Of a stretch of DNA of 64,000 nucleotides, positions 1 to 11,770 are shown in pieces. A model generated the notes under the pieces. That model saw only the letters and a list, made by a program, of their open reading frames with translations, was not told where the DNA came from and searched no databases. How positions within the stretch are numbered: position 1 is the first letter of the stretch; each line of letters begins with the position of its first letter. Location: the NCBI GenBank assembly GCA_026545225.1, contig CM048845.1, positions 80,868,033-80,932,032 on the forward strand, read 5' to 3'. Position numbers and translations under genes: made by a program. This stretch comes from Cornus controversa. Taxonomy: Eukaryota > Streptophyta > Magnoliopsida > Cornales > Cornaceae.

Positions 1-575
1 TCTGCTTAGGGTAATCATGAAACTAAAATGATCCTATGCGCTTTGCTTGATTGTTATTGTACAGTCTCAGTCGAGTTTTCTCTGATTAATATCACTCTTC
101 GAGTTAATTGATAAAACCAACCAATAGAGATTTAATCAAAAAGGTTGAACAAACGAGGGAGCTAGATTAAGCTCCATTAGCTGTTGTCACTGTGTGGTCA
201 TAAGGCTTTTTAAGAGGTCTTATAAATGAACTTGGGAGCTCCTAGGAAGTCAACCATGGATTTGGCCTCTTGTCTGTCTTCGATGGAATATGAGAGAAGC
301 TTGACCCTGATTGTAAGATCCTGAAATTTTATTCTTCTTTAATTTCTAGTAGGAGCATGTTATTGTCTATATGTGATTAAATTCTAATACTTAGTTTAGT
401 GGAAAATATATATATATATATATTTTTGTCACTGTGCATTATTAAATTAGTAGAGTAAGTTTAGTGAAATTTAATTAAAGATATGTGAGTTTGTGGGTTT
501 AGTACAATTTTCTATGTTCCGGGCTTATGTAGAAATATAAAATTTTATTTTATTTTATTTTCTTGTGGTAGAATT

Positions 576-612
<37 letters not shown>
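576..612. repeat. (AAT)n microsatellite
   Basis: About eleven consecutive AAT/TAA units followed by an A-rich tract. Confidence 0.9.
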
Positions 613-718
613 GAAAAAAATAAATAACAAACCTTGGTATACATGTGTTACATACCTTATAATTTTAGTTAAATCCATTTAAACAATTTTGGTTGTGGGT
701 CAAGTACAAATTACAGTG

Positions 719-721
<3 letters not shown>

Positions 722-758
<37 letters not shown>
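722..758. repeat. (TA)n microsatellite
   Basis: Uninterrupted TA repeats of more than 30 bp. Similar tracts occur at 975-994, 20244-20287, 31793-31831, 39750-39769, 57450-57477, 57749-57781, 59914-59943 and 60711-60731. Confidence 0.9.
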
Positions 759-760
<2 letters not shown>

Positions 761-1705
761 AGTGTTGGTTGTTAGTTGAATATCTTAAGACATATAATTC
801 GTAAGAGTCTTTAACCTTATAGATAAATATGTAGTGAAGGTAATAAAAAAAAAAAAAAAAAAAAAACAAGACACTTGTCACCCATTGAGATTACATGAGA
901 TTCTAAACACTTTATTTTTTTTCAAGTCAGCACAAAGCATCATCCGTATTTATAGATATATGTATATATGTGTGTGTATATATATATATATATATGATAA
1001 CTATGCATTCATTTTCCATTTTCTGGAGATATAGATCAGCCATGTGACTACACTTACACACACAACACGTGGCTTACACACACAACACATGTATATACAT
1101 ATATGATATATCTAAGGAAAAGTTTCCTTTAGAAGATTGTTGAACCGTCTACAGCTAAAGAAAAAAAAAACAAAACAAAACAAGACAGTGAGTGCTTCGG
1201 CCAGAGAAGCAGAGAGAGAGAGAGTGAGAGAGAGAGAGAAGGAAAGAGGAAAAGGAGAAGAAAAAGAAAAAGTTGCTGCAACTTTTACAGTATCACAAAA
1301 CAGGTAGGGAATTAATTTTAGGAGTATGTGTATTAATAATTTTGATATATTTCGTTGAAATTACTCATACGCATAAGGATTGTTTTTCTACTGTTTCTTA
1401 TTGAGTTAGTCTTTAAATTAGCTAATTCAGATTCTAGTTAATATAATGATTGAATTTTGTTAACAACCTTGCAACATGAACATTTATTTTAAGTATGGTT
1501 CTGTTTTGATTTGGATAAATGATTATATAATTGCTATCTTGTTGAAATTATTGCTTATTTTATATGCTTATTTGATCTTGAATTAAATTTATAAGTGATA
1601 TGGAAGAAAGGTTCATATCCCGTGTTGAGAAAAATGAAGTTTTGAGACATGGTATTGGAAATTGTTTAGAGGACTTGTGAAGATTATGAAATTTATTAAT
1701 TAGTG

Positions 1706-1849
1706 CACGAGGGGCACAGTCCCGGGGTTAAAGGGTCCCCAAAAGGTTCAAGCGAGGGGCACAGTCCCAGGGTTAAAGGGTCCCTAAAAGGAAATAAAAT
1801 TTATTTACACGAGGGGCACGGTCCCAGGGTTAAAGGGTCCCTAAAAGGT
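1706..1849 (+). repeat. Three-unit GC-rich tandem repeat inside the LTR
   Basis: A unit of roughly 40 bp, beginning CGAGGGGCAC and ending GGGTCCCTAAAAGG, occurs three times with short A/T-rich spacers. A related box (AATGGTCCCTAGGG) is found near 12870 in the other long LTR, so the motif is probably a lineage feature of the LTR. Confidence 0.75.
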
Positions 1850-2667
1850 TTTCTAGGTTAAATAAAAACAAAATATTTTTTTCTTGGAGGTTGGGGGAGT
1901 TGAAGGATTCTGATAAGGGTCTTACAGGTTTGTTGCATGGACAAGAAGTATCTTTTAAACTCATAACTTCTTAATTGTAATTGTTGTTTATATTTTTATT
2001 TCAGCTGCGAAATGTTACTATTATAACTGTTCTTTGTTCATTAATTTGTATTGCATGTCTTGCATATTAAATTGTTATAAGTTTTAGGATAGTGTTGATT
2101 CTCTACTGGGCTATGTTGGCTCACCCCTGTTCTTTTCCCCGACCAGATTTGGCATAAGGTGAAAGCTAGAGAGCTAATCTATGTGCTTGGACTATGATGT
2201 TTCCTACGTGCATGATGACCTGATTTAAATGTTAGATGTAAAAAGAATTTTGTGTATATATTTTTACTTTGAATGTGAGCTTGGCTTCTAATAGTTTTGT
2301 AATGTACATATGAGCTTCGTGGGTGCAGTGTGTGAAGTTTGTAAACCTTGTATTGTAGAAATTAAATCATTTGGTTTGACAGGCTTTGGACATGTAATCT
2401 TTATAAATGGAGTGACTTTATTATGGAGTTGAATGCATTATTTTTGATGTGTTGATTTTGTAATCTCAGAATTTTATACAGATTCTTATTGTTTTTAAAA
2501 GGTCAAAAATTATGTAGATATATTGCCGAAATTTTCTCTTAGTTAACTTTTAAACGAAAATTTGTTTCTAGGAATTTTACTTGAGAACTAACCTTAAATT
2601 TTTCTTAAACTCCTAAACCCTCCACGTCACACCTCGGGTTTCGGGTCTAAAAATCCGGGGCGTGACA

Positions 2668-4199
2668 CTGATGGTATTTGAAGTCGAACCAACCGCTTAG
2701 ATTTACCATTAATTAAACTAATCAAATCATAATAAATTACCTAGCATATATGTAAATGTTGGGAGCATGTTCCAAAGAACATAATCAACCAACACCCAAC
2801 ATATTTGAATTTTAAACCCTAGGGCCCACCTCATATATCAAAGTGCTAACCAATTATGCCTAGGGTTCATCACTCCCTCATAGTTGAGGATAACATTCGC
2901 CATAACATTGACAAGTAGTAATTGCAATGACGGCCTTACAATTACTTTGATAATGACTTGTCGGCAAATTCAATTTTGTTCTTTATCAATAGGAAGTCCA
3001 CCCACTATTGTTGAACGAACAAAATACTTTATAATAACGCAATATAAGTGACTTGTGCTCTCGACTTTGGTAACCATACCATATACACACCAAGTCATTG
3101 CGTAGTCAATGGACACTACGATTCAGGTCTTGAATCGAATCAATACATTGCATTCATAATATATAAACAATTTTTTTATAAGAAAATAGATTCTTATTGA
3201 TAAGCCAATGTCATTACATATCAATTGGTGTTATAAAGGGCATACTATCCCAACACTGGATTTAAGGGAGGAAAAATAGAGTGGCTATTCAATGTTGGAA
3301 TTAGCTTATAGAGAGCATTTGGGATTGACCAGAGGCCATTCTAAGTGTCTGAGCTTATACATGCATATTTGCCGATAGAGGTGCTCATGGAGTTTACATT
3401 TGAAATTGTGGTGTGAAAAGGGCCTATTAGGTGCCATCAAAAAGAAGTATTGGAATGAATCATTACCAAGTTTGACGGAGATGAAAGGTCTGGAAAAAGG
3501 TCTCAATTGAAAAAGTTTTATCTATGTCCAAGAAAAGCAAACAGAATATTTTATTTCCCAAAAGCTTCTATTTTTTAATAGATATGATTGAATCTATTTT
3601 CTCCAAAGACTATTGGTGAATGTGAATAGGTACCAAATGGGCTTAATTATTGTGGCTTGATTCAGTGAGGATAGGTTAGTTAGGCCTAGACCCCCATTTA
3701 TTTTAGGTCCATAGAATTGAGACCAAGACACTTATAATAAAAAAGGTAACCTTAGTGATGATCAGTATAAGGAGGGTAACTAAGTTCACCTAGTACAGTT
3801 GTATACTCTGAAACACATATTTGCATAGTTGGAGTGTTCTTGCATAGGTTGGGGATTTGATAGACCAATACCTCACTTTGCCTGAAATCTTAGTTTGAAC
3901 AGTCAGTTGAAGAAAGTTTGGTTGACAGTAGAGGAACCCTAAAAAAAATGATAGAATGGTTACCACTTCAATTTGTAGTAGGTTAAGAATTGTTGATTGT
4001 GTAGTAGATGGAACCCCTAAAAAGACTTGCCTTTTTTATGGATTAGCTATTAAACCAATAAGAGTAAAGAATGTGTCAAGTCCAACACTTGTGAGTCCAA
4101 ACTGGGGCTTTCAACAGATTCGTAGGCTATGGTGAAGACCACAACCCCTTGTGAGTGTCCTAAATGTCCAAATTTGGACTCTCTATCACCTCTCATTCA
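2668..4199. other. Intergenic or decayed repeat sequence, no gene seen
   Basis: The longest open frames are about 66 codons and show no recognisable domain. I see no structural RNA and no clear terminal repeats. The base composition and the lack of conserved frames suggest old, decayed transposon sequence. Confidence 0.4.
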
Positions 4200-4204
4200 T
4201 GTAC

Positions 4205-4616
4205 TGAAGGGGCTAAATTATCACCCGGTCTAATGGGATAAACTGGTATAGAAAATAAACCAGGCCAATGTCAGCTTGAGCCCATGTATCAGTAGAAAGC
4301 CCAAATGGGTTAGGTCGTTAATTATTTAGGGCCTGGTCGCCCCTCCCCGAGGCTAAAAAGTCAAAATCAAAAGCAGACTTATAAATTAAAAAGGAACCCA
4401 AATTCCTTAAGAGAAAAATTAGTTGTCAACAAGGAAATTCAAGTCCTAAAAGGATTTGAATTCATACTTGTATAAATATTTATGAAACTATCAATGAAAA
4501 GGATCCTCAAATCCACCTCTCGCAATATCTTTTCTAAAAATGTTTTGTTCATTATTTTTGGGTGCGTGCATTGAGTTGTTTGGCAATTATCAGTTGAATA
4601 ATTTTCTATACTTACA
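4205..4616 (+). repeat. 5' LTR of element 1
   Basis: It begins TGAAGGGGCTAAATTATCAC and ends CTTACA. It aligns along its length with 15733-16154, sharing the 'TGAGCCCATGTATCAG' and 'GGCCTGGTCGCCCCTCCC' blocks. A TATA-like CTTGTATAAATATT lies near 4468-4481, so R should begin near 4505. Visible divergence from the 3' LTR is several percent, indicating an old insertion. Confidence 0.85.
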
Positions 4617-4994
4617 CTTTAGCACCGTCTGTGGGAAACATTTAGTCATTTTTCTAAACAAAAGAAGCTGATAACCATGGTGGATACGGAAAAAAATACC
4701 TATGATGCGGTGGAGCTGGGTCGATTGACCCCCTAAGAATCAAAGGAGGGGTCCATCCACGCCACCCATACAGTCAGAGTCTTAGGATCCGCTGCCCTAG
4801 CATTCAGCAGTTAACCAAATAGAATGATGCTCTACGTTAACTGATCACAGATCTGCAGGATAGGGTGGAATGCGCCAAAAGCGCAAGAAACCCCTAGCGA
4901 CAAAAGAACTAAGGGGCCGGCTCGAGCAACTACTTATTGAGCGCCTCACATCACAACCGATCCTATAACAGACAGCATTACCCTGATTGGTCAG
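4617..4994 (+). pseudogene. 5' leader and gag start of element 1, broken
   Basis: This follows the primer-site region. A short frame opens with ATG at 4678 (MVDTEKNTYDAVELG) and stops after about 19 codons. No conserved gag core can be read before the TRIM insertion at 4995. I infer gag only from its position. Confidence 0.4.
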
Positions 4995-5244
4995 TGTAAT
5001 ACCCCGCTCCAACACATGGTATGATATTGTCCGCTTTGGGCCTAAGCCCGCACGATTTTGCTCTTGGATTTTACCCCAAAAGGCCTCATACCATTTGAAG
5101 AGAACATACTACATATAAGCACATCCACTTCTCCATATCCAGGCGAAGTGGGATTGAACACCCTGTACCCTGTTAGTGTGGTAGCTCAGCCCAGTGTCTG
5201 TCTTTGCACCCGCCCACTCACACCCGTCCACAAGGGTTACTACA
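4995..5244 (-). repeat. TRIM LTR, copy 1 (3' LTR in element orientation)
   Basis: Direct repeat of 5315-5565, differing at scattered positions. Confidence 0.85.
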
Positions 5245-5314
5245 ATCCACCCCCCTACGAGGCCTGACGTCCTCGTCTGCACACTTTCGGCTAAGTTCAG
5301 ACTCTAATACCAAC

Positions 5315-5565
5315 TGTAATACCCCACTCCAACATATGGTATAATATTGTCCACTTTGGGCCTGAGCCCGCATAGTTTTGCTCTTGGGTTTTACCCCCAA
5401 AAGGCCTCATACCATTTGAAGAGAACATACTACATATAAGCACATCCCCTTCTTCACACCCAGGCGATGTGGGATTGAGCACCCTATACCTTGTCAGTGT
5501 GGTAGCTGAGCCTAGTGTCTGTCTTCGCACCCGCCCACTCACACCCGTCCACAAGGATTACTACA
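5315..5565 (-). repeat. TRIM LTR, copy 2 (5' LTR in element orientation)
   Basis: Direct repeat of 4995-5244. The primer-binding site lies directly beside it at about 5300-5312 on the minus strand. Confidence 0.85.
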
Positions 5566-5603
5566 CTCAGTGAGGGTCAAGTTGATCCCCCACTAATAAG
5601 CAA

Positions 5604-6890
5604 TGAATATTGCATATTCAATGCCCCTAAAATTATATCAATTACTGTCTTAGTAATATTTATTTCATGTTTTTATTAATAATTTTAATCCTTTCATGAT
5701 TTTAGGTGATTAAGGGTAATTCTGATTAATAATGGCATAATTGGACTACAGACGGTGCTATTTTAGTAGGAAGTTGGAGTTTGACCTACCCATGAGATGA
5801 GTTTATATTGAAGATCTAAACTAAATGGACTAAAGAAATGAGCTAAAAATGAATTTAAATGAAGAAAAGGAGCACGGGCCTATTCACATTGAAGATTGGG
5901 CCAATTCAGGCCTAAAAAGTTCTGAACCTATTTTGGTATTCAGACCATAACTTCCATACACGATTGTCAAAATGACCCAAACCTCGAGTAGGTTGAAGGA
6001 AATTCAATTCTGTACAATTTCATATTTCACGAAAATTTTCTGAAACAGACGTTTTCAGCAACTTTCTACCCTATTTGCGCAGCTGCCACTTTTTGGGCGC
6101 AAATGCCACTTTGTGATGCGCAAATGCCATTTTCTTATGCGCACTTGCCACTTTAGGGAGGCGAGGTGTCCCGTGGGTTTTGTTTCACAAATTAAAACGG
6201 TCAAAAGGGGGAAAACTATGGATTCTAGAAGGGAGAAATAGACAGAGATATACAGAGGCGATTTGTGACGATACGGGGGAGAAGATGATGATTTCATCAT
6301 CCTTCAAGCCTGGACCTCCGATCATGAGTAGTTAAACACCATTCCGGGGAAGTGACGTAACCCTAACCTGTCTTTCAATGTTTTAAATTATATATTAATT
6401 TGGGAATTATTTATTTTGTGCATTGATTGTATAATCAAAACATAAACAATAGTTGTGCTGTTAGTTTTAATTTGAATGTATTAGTTCAGTGCATATTTAC
6501 TCTTGTTCTTGTAGGATGAATGTAAATTTGCAGTGATTAGGGTTTAGTTCTTTTCAACTTCTGTGATTTTTTTAAGACATGTTATACAATAGTTTTCATT
6601 GATCCTTTAATTTAGAGTTTTGATAATTCGTACTAATCGAAGATGGGCTATTAGTTAGTCGGATGTATAGGACATGCTAAGAGAAGACGAGTTATGCTTA
6701 ATTGTATGTTGAACGAATCTTCTTGATAGAACTAAATTGGGCTTGTAGCTATTCTTGTCTGAATGCATAGATTAAACGTCTCAAATTAGTACAATTGTCA
6801 TTGTTAGAAGGTTAGTGGGAAATCAATTCCTAGGACCCTCTCTCCAGAGTCTATCATTTATTTATGTTGTTATTTCATGTTATTTAATTT
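5604..6890 (+). mobile_element. Degenerate Athila/Tat-like LTR, copy a (3'-truncated)
   Basis: It starts TGAATATTGCATATTC and is colinear with the copy at 6936-8435. Shared landmarks are a 'TTTCACGAAAATT' box (6030 and 7343), a 'CTAATCGAAGATGGGCTATTAG'-type box (near 6635; counterpart near 8015) and a 'CTTGTAGCTA/CTTGTAGCCA' box (6741 and 8088). The last portion present in copy b, leading to the primer site, is missing here. No coding frame is recognisable. Confidence 0.6.
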
Positions 6891-6935
6891 CAACACCTTA
6901 GAATTAAAAAAACAAAACAAATTCTTGATAGGCGT

Positions 6936-8435
6936 TGAATGTTACGCATTCTAGCCTCTTAACTTATGTATTTTATTCTCTTAGTGATAGATTATTTTGT
7001 GATTTTACTTTGTTTTAGTATTTTCTGTATTTTTAGGGCCTTAATGATTATTTCAGTTAAAACCAAGCTTTTGGGTTTTTAAAGAAGACATCCAAGATGG
7101 TGAGATGAAGCCTACACCAAGGAGAATCATTCAACCATTTATTTTAACTCAATTCAGCCCAAGAAAGAGGTCCAAGATAATTACAGCTGCTTAAGAAGGT
7201 TTCGGGCCTGAAGCCCAAATCTGCGCATAATACAGTCTTAATCCCGTTTTGGAAAATGGACCAGAAGTCTTATTTTCGAGTCTCAAATCAACATTATTTT
7301 TGCGATGGGTTGAACGAAATTTGATTCTGCACACTTTTGTATTTCACGAAAATTCCGTAAATCGGACTTCTAGTGGGTCAAAAGTTGGGCCGAAGTCAGC
7401 AGGAAAAACCCACCTGATTAGTGCTGCGGGAAACCCTAATTTATTCCTAATTGGATTAGGACTTTGGTGTATTTTCTTGGGAAGTAAAGTGAAGACTAGG
7501 AGGCTGAATTGAGGGGGGAGACAGAGAGAACAGAGCTTGGAGAGTCTGAGAGGGCTGAGAAGAGAATAGAAACATATTGCAGAGCCATTGGAGAACGAAA
7601 TCATACGCGTAATTCAGAAAGATGATGTCTTCTTCCTCAACAGTTGAAGCTTCTTCTTCTACCATGAGCGGCTAGTTCATCCACTAGGGTTTTGATGTAG
7701 CCCTAACAAAGCATCAATGGTTTGATTGTTTTAATTATTGGGGACCTTTATATACATGCATAGATTGTGTAATTCAGAGGATTCTTATTATAGAATTGAG
7801 CAATAAAAGTCTTGTAAATTCAGTTTCAATGATTTCTTATCTTGTCTTAGATATTTAGTTGTTGTTATTGAACTCAATCTCTCTTGTTTTCTGTGATCAT
7901 GAGAGAGATTATTACACAATGGTAATCACTGAATATATTGTTAAGAGCTTTGATGGATTATGCCTAGAGAAGATGAACCATACTGCACCCTAGATTAGAG
8001 TAGTTAGGCAGATGGCCCATGCCAATCGAAGATAGTCCATGGCTTAGCCTTAATCATATGTTATCTTCTTGACGGATGAAGGTGAGCTTGTAGCCACCGA
8101 CACCACTTATGCATGATGTAATTCCCCTATAATTGATTCAATTGACCATTGATTGTGGAGTTAGTGGTGAAGTCAAACACCCTAGATTTCTCTCATATTA
8201 TCTTCATTATCTATCTTACTTTGATTTATTTTATTTTACTTTTTAATTAGTTTAAAAATTAGAATTCTTTTCTTATAAATTTAATTAGAATTAATTCCGT
8301 AGTCCAACTCATCAGACCATAATCCCTGAGGTACGATACCCCTTTCGATAGCCCTATTCTGCAAGGAATTCGTTCTATTGCGAAGTGTGAAAAATTTTAA
8401 TTGATATACTTTTTGAGTCACACTCACACACGAAT
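6936..8435 (+). mobile_element. Degenerate Athila/Tat-like LTR, copy b, followed by a primer-site remnant
   Basis: It starts TGAATGTTACGCATTC and ends in a CACACTCACACACGAATCAA context, followed by TTTTTGGCGCC at 8436-8446, the normal start of an Athila/Tat primer-binding region. The block 'GATACCCCTTTCGATAGCC ... AATTCGTTCTATTGCG' near 8335-8382 is typical of this LTR type and recurs inverted near 16205-16260. The internal region that should lie between two such LTRs is essentially absent, which points to rearrangement after insertion. Confidence 0.6.
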
Positions 8436-8465
8436 CAATTTTTGGCGCCAAAATCCATTATCATG

Positions 8466-9122
8466 GATAATGCCACAAACTTTGACAACCAGCCGCTAGA
8501 TAATTTTTTCAAAAAGTATGGGATTAACAAGAAGTTCTCTGCCAGATCCTACCCATAAGGTAGACAGTCAGAGATAACTAATTAGATCATTTTCGAATGC
8601 GTCCGGAACAAGCTAGAGAAATGTAAGGGCAGGTGGCTGAAAGAGCTACCTAAAGTCCCCTGGGCATATCGAATGACTCTGAGGCGTCTGACCGGTGAGA
8701 GTCCGTTTTGCTTGGCGTACGGTTCTGAAGCAATAATACCAACCGAACTGTCAACTTCGACCATTCGAACAGAGGTACTAGAAAGGGGGTAAAATAACCG
8801 ATTGCTATAACGAAACTTGGATCTCCTAGAAGAGAAGAGGGAGGCAACCCAAATAAGACTTGTTTCCTACCAAAGAATGGTCAAGAACAGCTATAACAAG
8901 AAGGTGAAACATAGAGCATTCAGCCTTGGGGACTGGGTGTTACGAAGAGTCACTAACAACATAAAGGAACGAAATGTTAGAAAATTCACAGAAAAGTGGG
9001 AAGGCCCGTACGAAGTCACTGAGGTAATCGCGAAGGGCGCATACAGGCTTTGCAGAGTTAGCGATGCAGAAACAATTCGCAAATCCCAGAATGCAACCCA
9101 TTTAAAAAGGTACTATATGTAA
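8466..9122 (+). pseudogene. Gypsy integrase core and C-terminal fragment (element 1)
   Basis: The reading frame resembles the end of a gypsy pol. It contains a DNG-like strand (changed to DNATNFDNQP), KKYGINKKFSARSYP, a damaged 'GQSEITN' segment holding the catalytic Glu region, and 'CLAYGSEAIIPTEL'. It closes with the GPY-type C-terminal module 'EKWEGPYEVTEVIAKGAYRL' (about 8993-9052) before the stop at 9120-9122. Several in-frame stops occur before about 8817, after which the last 100 codons are open. Upstream catalytic parts were lost where the Athila-like LTRs lie. It is not functional. Confidence 0.8.
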
Positions 9123-9769
9123 ATTCCAGCTTATTTTAATTATTTTTTTCCTTTTCAACAGACTATCCTCTGATTCTCAAAGAGATACAGAAGTAATCAG
9201 TAAAGAATGCATATTTTCAAATATATATATATGTACATCGCTGTCAAAAAGGAAATAGGACATGTTCCCACATCGAACAAAAGACTCTATAATTCATACT
9301 AAATAAAGTATAGAATGGAATTCCTACCGTCGTGGCAAAGCATGGTCGCTGTGTAAGCTTGAAATACACAGCAACAATGCCTAGCCCTTTTTTTTAACCT
9401 TTATTTTAAGGCCACCATGGCAAATTTTGTAAAGTACGATTCCCAATTTTCTTCAAGGAATAAAGGAAAATTTATTATATAAAGAAAATCTGGAATATAG
9501 GCAATTCAGCCCTACTACGTTTCTTAGAATAGATTCATCTTCTTTATTATTGGCCTCAAATCTAATGAGAGCCATTTTTTTAAGTTGGTCATTATGAATA
9601 TATGTACGAACGAAATTCGACACGGGATAAAAGTCCTTGTCTTTTATTGTACAAAAAAGGAAACAAGGCCTTAAGGGCACGACATGGGCATAGAACGGCG
9701 CAAAAGAGCTAAAATGCACCGTTAAATGTCCACGCTTGCTTTTATGCTAACGACAATGACCAACTTCCC
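9123..9769 (+). other. Non-coding spacer between integrase and the tandem array (element 1)
   Basis: AT-rich internal sequence of element 1 downstream of pol. No conserved frame is seen. Confidence 0.4.
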
Positions 9770-10400
9770 AAATCAAGCTAAGGACTTAAATAATCGATCG
9801 CTTATCAAGCTATGGTCTTAAACTACCTATCGCTTATCAAGCTAATGTCTTAAACGACCAATCGCTTATCAAGGCCCTTGGTCCAAATGAAGCTAAAGTC
9901 TTAAAAGACCGATCGTTTATCAAGGCCCTTGGCCCAAATCAAACTAAAGTCTTAAACGACTGATCGCTTCTCAAAACTAAGGTCTTAAACAACCGATCGC
10001 TTATCAAAGCTAAGGTCATAAATGATCGATCGCTTAAATAGGCTCTTGGCCCAAATCAAGTTAAGGTCTTAAACGATTGATCGCTTATCAAAGCTAAGGT
10101 CTTAAACGACCGATCACTTAAATGAAAAGAGGCCCTTGGCTCAAATTAAGCTAAGGTAATAAATAACCGATCGCTTAAATGAAAAAAGGCCCTTGGCTCA
10201 AATCAAGTTAAGGTCATAAACGACCGATCGCTTAAATGAAAAGAGGTCCTTGGCTCAAATCAAGCTAAGGTCTTAAACGACTAATCGCTTATCAAAGCTA
10301 ATGTCTGAACGATCGATCGCTTGAAATAGAAAGAGGCCCTTGGCCCAAATTCATCTAAGGTATTAAACAACCTATCATTTATCAATGCCAAGGTCAACGC
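9770..10400 (+). repeat. Degenerate tandem array with a CGATCGCTTATCAA core
   Basis: About 12-15 imperfect units carry the cores AAGCTAAGGTCTTAAACGAC and CGATCGCTTATCAA or CGATCGCTTAAATG. The shorter period is about 35-40 bp. A longer version adds GGCCCTTGGCCCAAATCAAG. The array sits between the pol end and the antisense gene, where Tat-lineage elements often carry tandem repeats. Confidence 0.8.
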
Positions 10401-10629
10401 GATCGATTGCACAATTTAATGGAGAAAATCATACCCATTTGGCCAAAGCAGTTATTAACACAAGCATTTGTCAAATGCGTCAATCCATATGTCAAGATTT
10501 GTAGTAAAAGAAAAGTTGTATTATTAAAAAAAAAAAAGCGTTCCTCATAAAAAGGGCATAAGTATGCCCCTGAAACAAAAAAACTCTTTCTGAGCATTAC
10601 AAGAAAAAAAAAATGAAGAGATCAACCCT

Positions 10630-11770
10630 GAAGAGCTGCCCCATCATTTTTACTGAATTCTAGGTCAAAGGAATCAACAATCAAAGTACCCTGCTTGGTT
10701 GGGGGCACCACTTCCACAAGAGGTTGATCAGTAGGGATGAAGGCATTTGGGACAACAGCTATAGAGAGAAAATGAGTGGCTGGAGGAGTCATAGCTGAAC
10801 GAGAATCAGAGCTTAAACTTTTTAGAAAATTTGCAAACAGGCGTTCAACTTCACCAGAAGGGGGAATGTTGTAGTCCTCAAATAATTTGATAGCTTATTC
10901 GGCATCAGACTCATCCGGGTCAACATAATCCCATCCAACTTCAAGTTTCTCTTCTTGTTCAAAACCATAATGGAAGCCATCAGCAAGCTTCAAGGCTGGG
11001 ATCTGCAGGAACCTCTGATACATCTCAAGGCCCCCAGCCTTGCAAACTTGAAACATGGCCTCAATCCTAGCAGCCTTTTCCTCAGCTTCCAGCTCTCTAG
11101 TGCCATTCGTTCAAAATAACCAAGCACCTTCTACTTTTTAGCAAGGGACTTGGTTAAGGATTTCACCTTCTCCTCAAGGCTTTTCAACTTTCCATCCATT
11201 CAGACGTTCGACCTCCAGAGCTTTGCAGAGGAAGAGGGTCATATATGCACTATGTATAACAAAAAATAGATCGAGTTAAAAGTAAAGACATCGGGAAAAA
11301 TAAACAAATAAAAAAGTTGGGGGGGGGGAACAGACCTTCATGGCATGAAGAGGTGCGTTGGCGAGGAGCTCATCTTTGTTGTCTCCTTGCTGGTTAAGCT
11401 CATCCCTAGGAGGCTAGATCCCATTGGCAAAAACCCCCATCACTTCACGATCAAGGGCAGTACAGTCCCCCATCGTCAAAGAAGATTCATCAAACTTCTT
11501 CAAGTCCGAGATCCATGGGTCAGAAGAGACGATGAACATCTCATTAGTTATGTCACAGGCAAGGTCAGGGCAAAGGAACCCTGGCCTTTCATGGCGCTCA
11601 CCATCAGTTTCTGGCGCTTAAGAGCTGGAGCAACACCAAAAAATACCCTCTTCTGAGGAGAAGAAGGAATTACAACTTTGCCTTTTTGCCCCTCAACAGC
11701 TTTTGCCTTGGTAGAACTAAAAGTACTCCTCCTAGTCTTGGGCTTAGGTAGTTTCATCTCAATGCCCGAA
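10630..11770 (-). pseudogene. 3' part of the element 1 antisense gene, decayed
   Basis: The minus strand shows protein-like segments interrupted by stops and frame changes. One is a proline-rich acidic tail ending near 10630 (…TDQPLVEVVPPTKQG…LEFSKNDGAALQG then stop). Another is a basic segment at 11755-11560 (KLPKPKTRRSTFSSTKAKAV, then SPQKRVFFGVAPALKRQKL). These look like the downstream, low-complexity part of the antisense gene that starts at 15420. That gene was later split by the solo LTR at 11771-14600. No catalytic domain is visible. Confidence 0.55.

Larger units (their letters stand above)
1..2667 (+). mobile_element. 3' portion of a long gypsy LTR, Del/Tekay-like
   Basis: No gene is visible here. 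The stretch ends at 2667 in GGGGCGTGACA, preceded by a CGGGTTTCGGGTCTAA context, which is the usual 3' end of long Del/Tekay-type chromovirus LTRs. An internal block near 2103-2165 (a 'GGCTCACCCC' box followed by an AAGGTGAA box) resembles the block near 13245-13330 in the solo LTR at 11771-14600, so the two are probably distant relatives. The 5' end lies outside the window, so solo LTR and truncated element cannot be told apart. It carries (AAT)n, (TA)n and (GA)n microsatellites and a three-unit tandem repeat. Confidence 0.5.
4995..5565 (-). mobile_element. TRIM (miniature LTR retrotransposon) with a 70-bp internal region
   Basis: Two nearly identical direct repeats of 250-251 bp (4995-5244 and 5315-5565) begin TGTAATACCCC and end TTACTACA on the + strand. 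Read on the minus strand, the spacer starts GT then TGGTATTAGAGTC, close to the initiator-methionine tRNA primer site TGGTATCAGAGC. It ends with a GGGGGGTGG polypurine tract just before the second LTR. Flanking bases GTCAG (4990-4994) and CTCAG (5566-5570) look like a 5-bp target duplication with one change. There is no coding capacity: the short open frames here are accidental. It must have been mobilised by another element's proteins. Confidence 0.85.

Noticed and set aside
5058..5554. Open frames inside the TRIM
   Set aside because: Similar frames occur in both LTR copies because the copies are repeats, and no protein family is recognisable.
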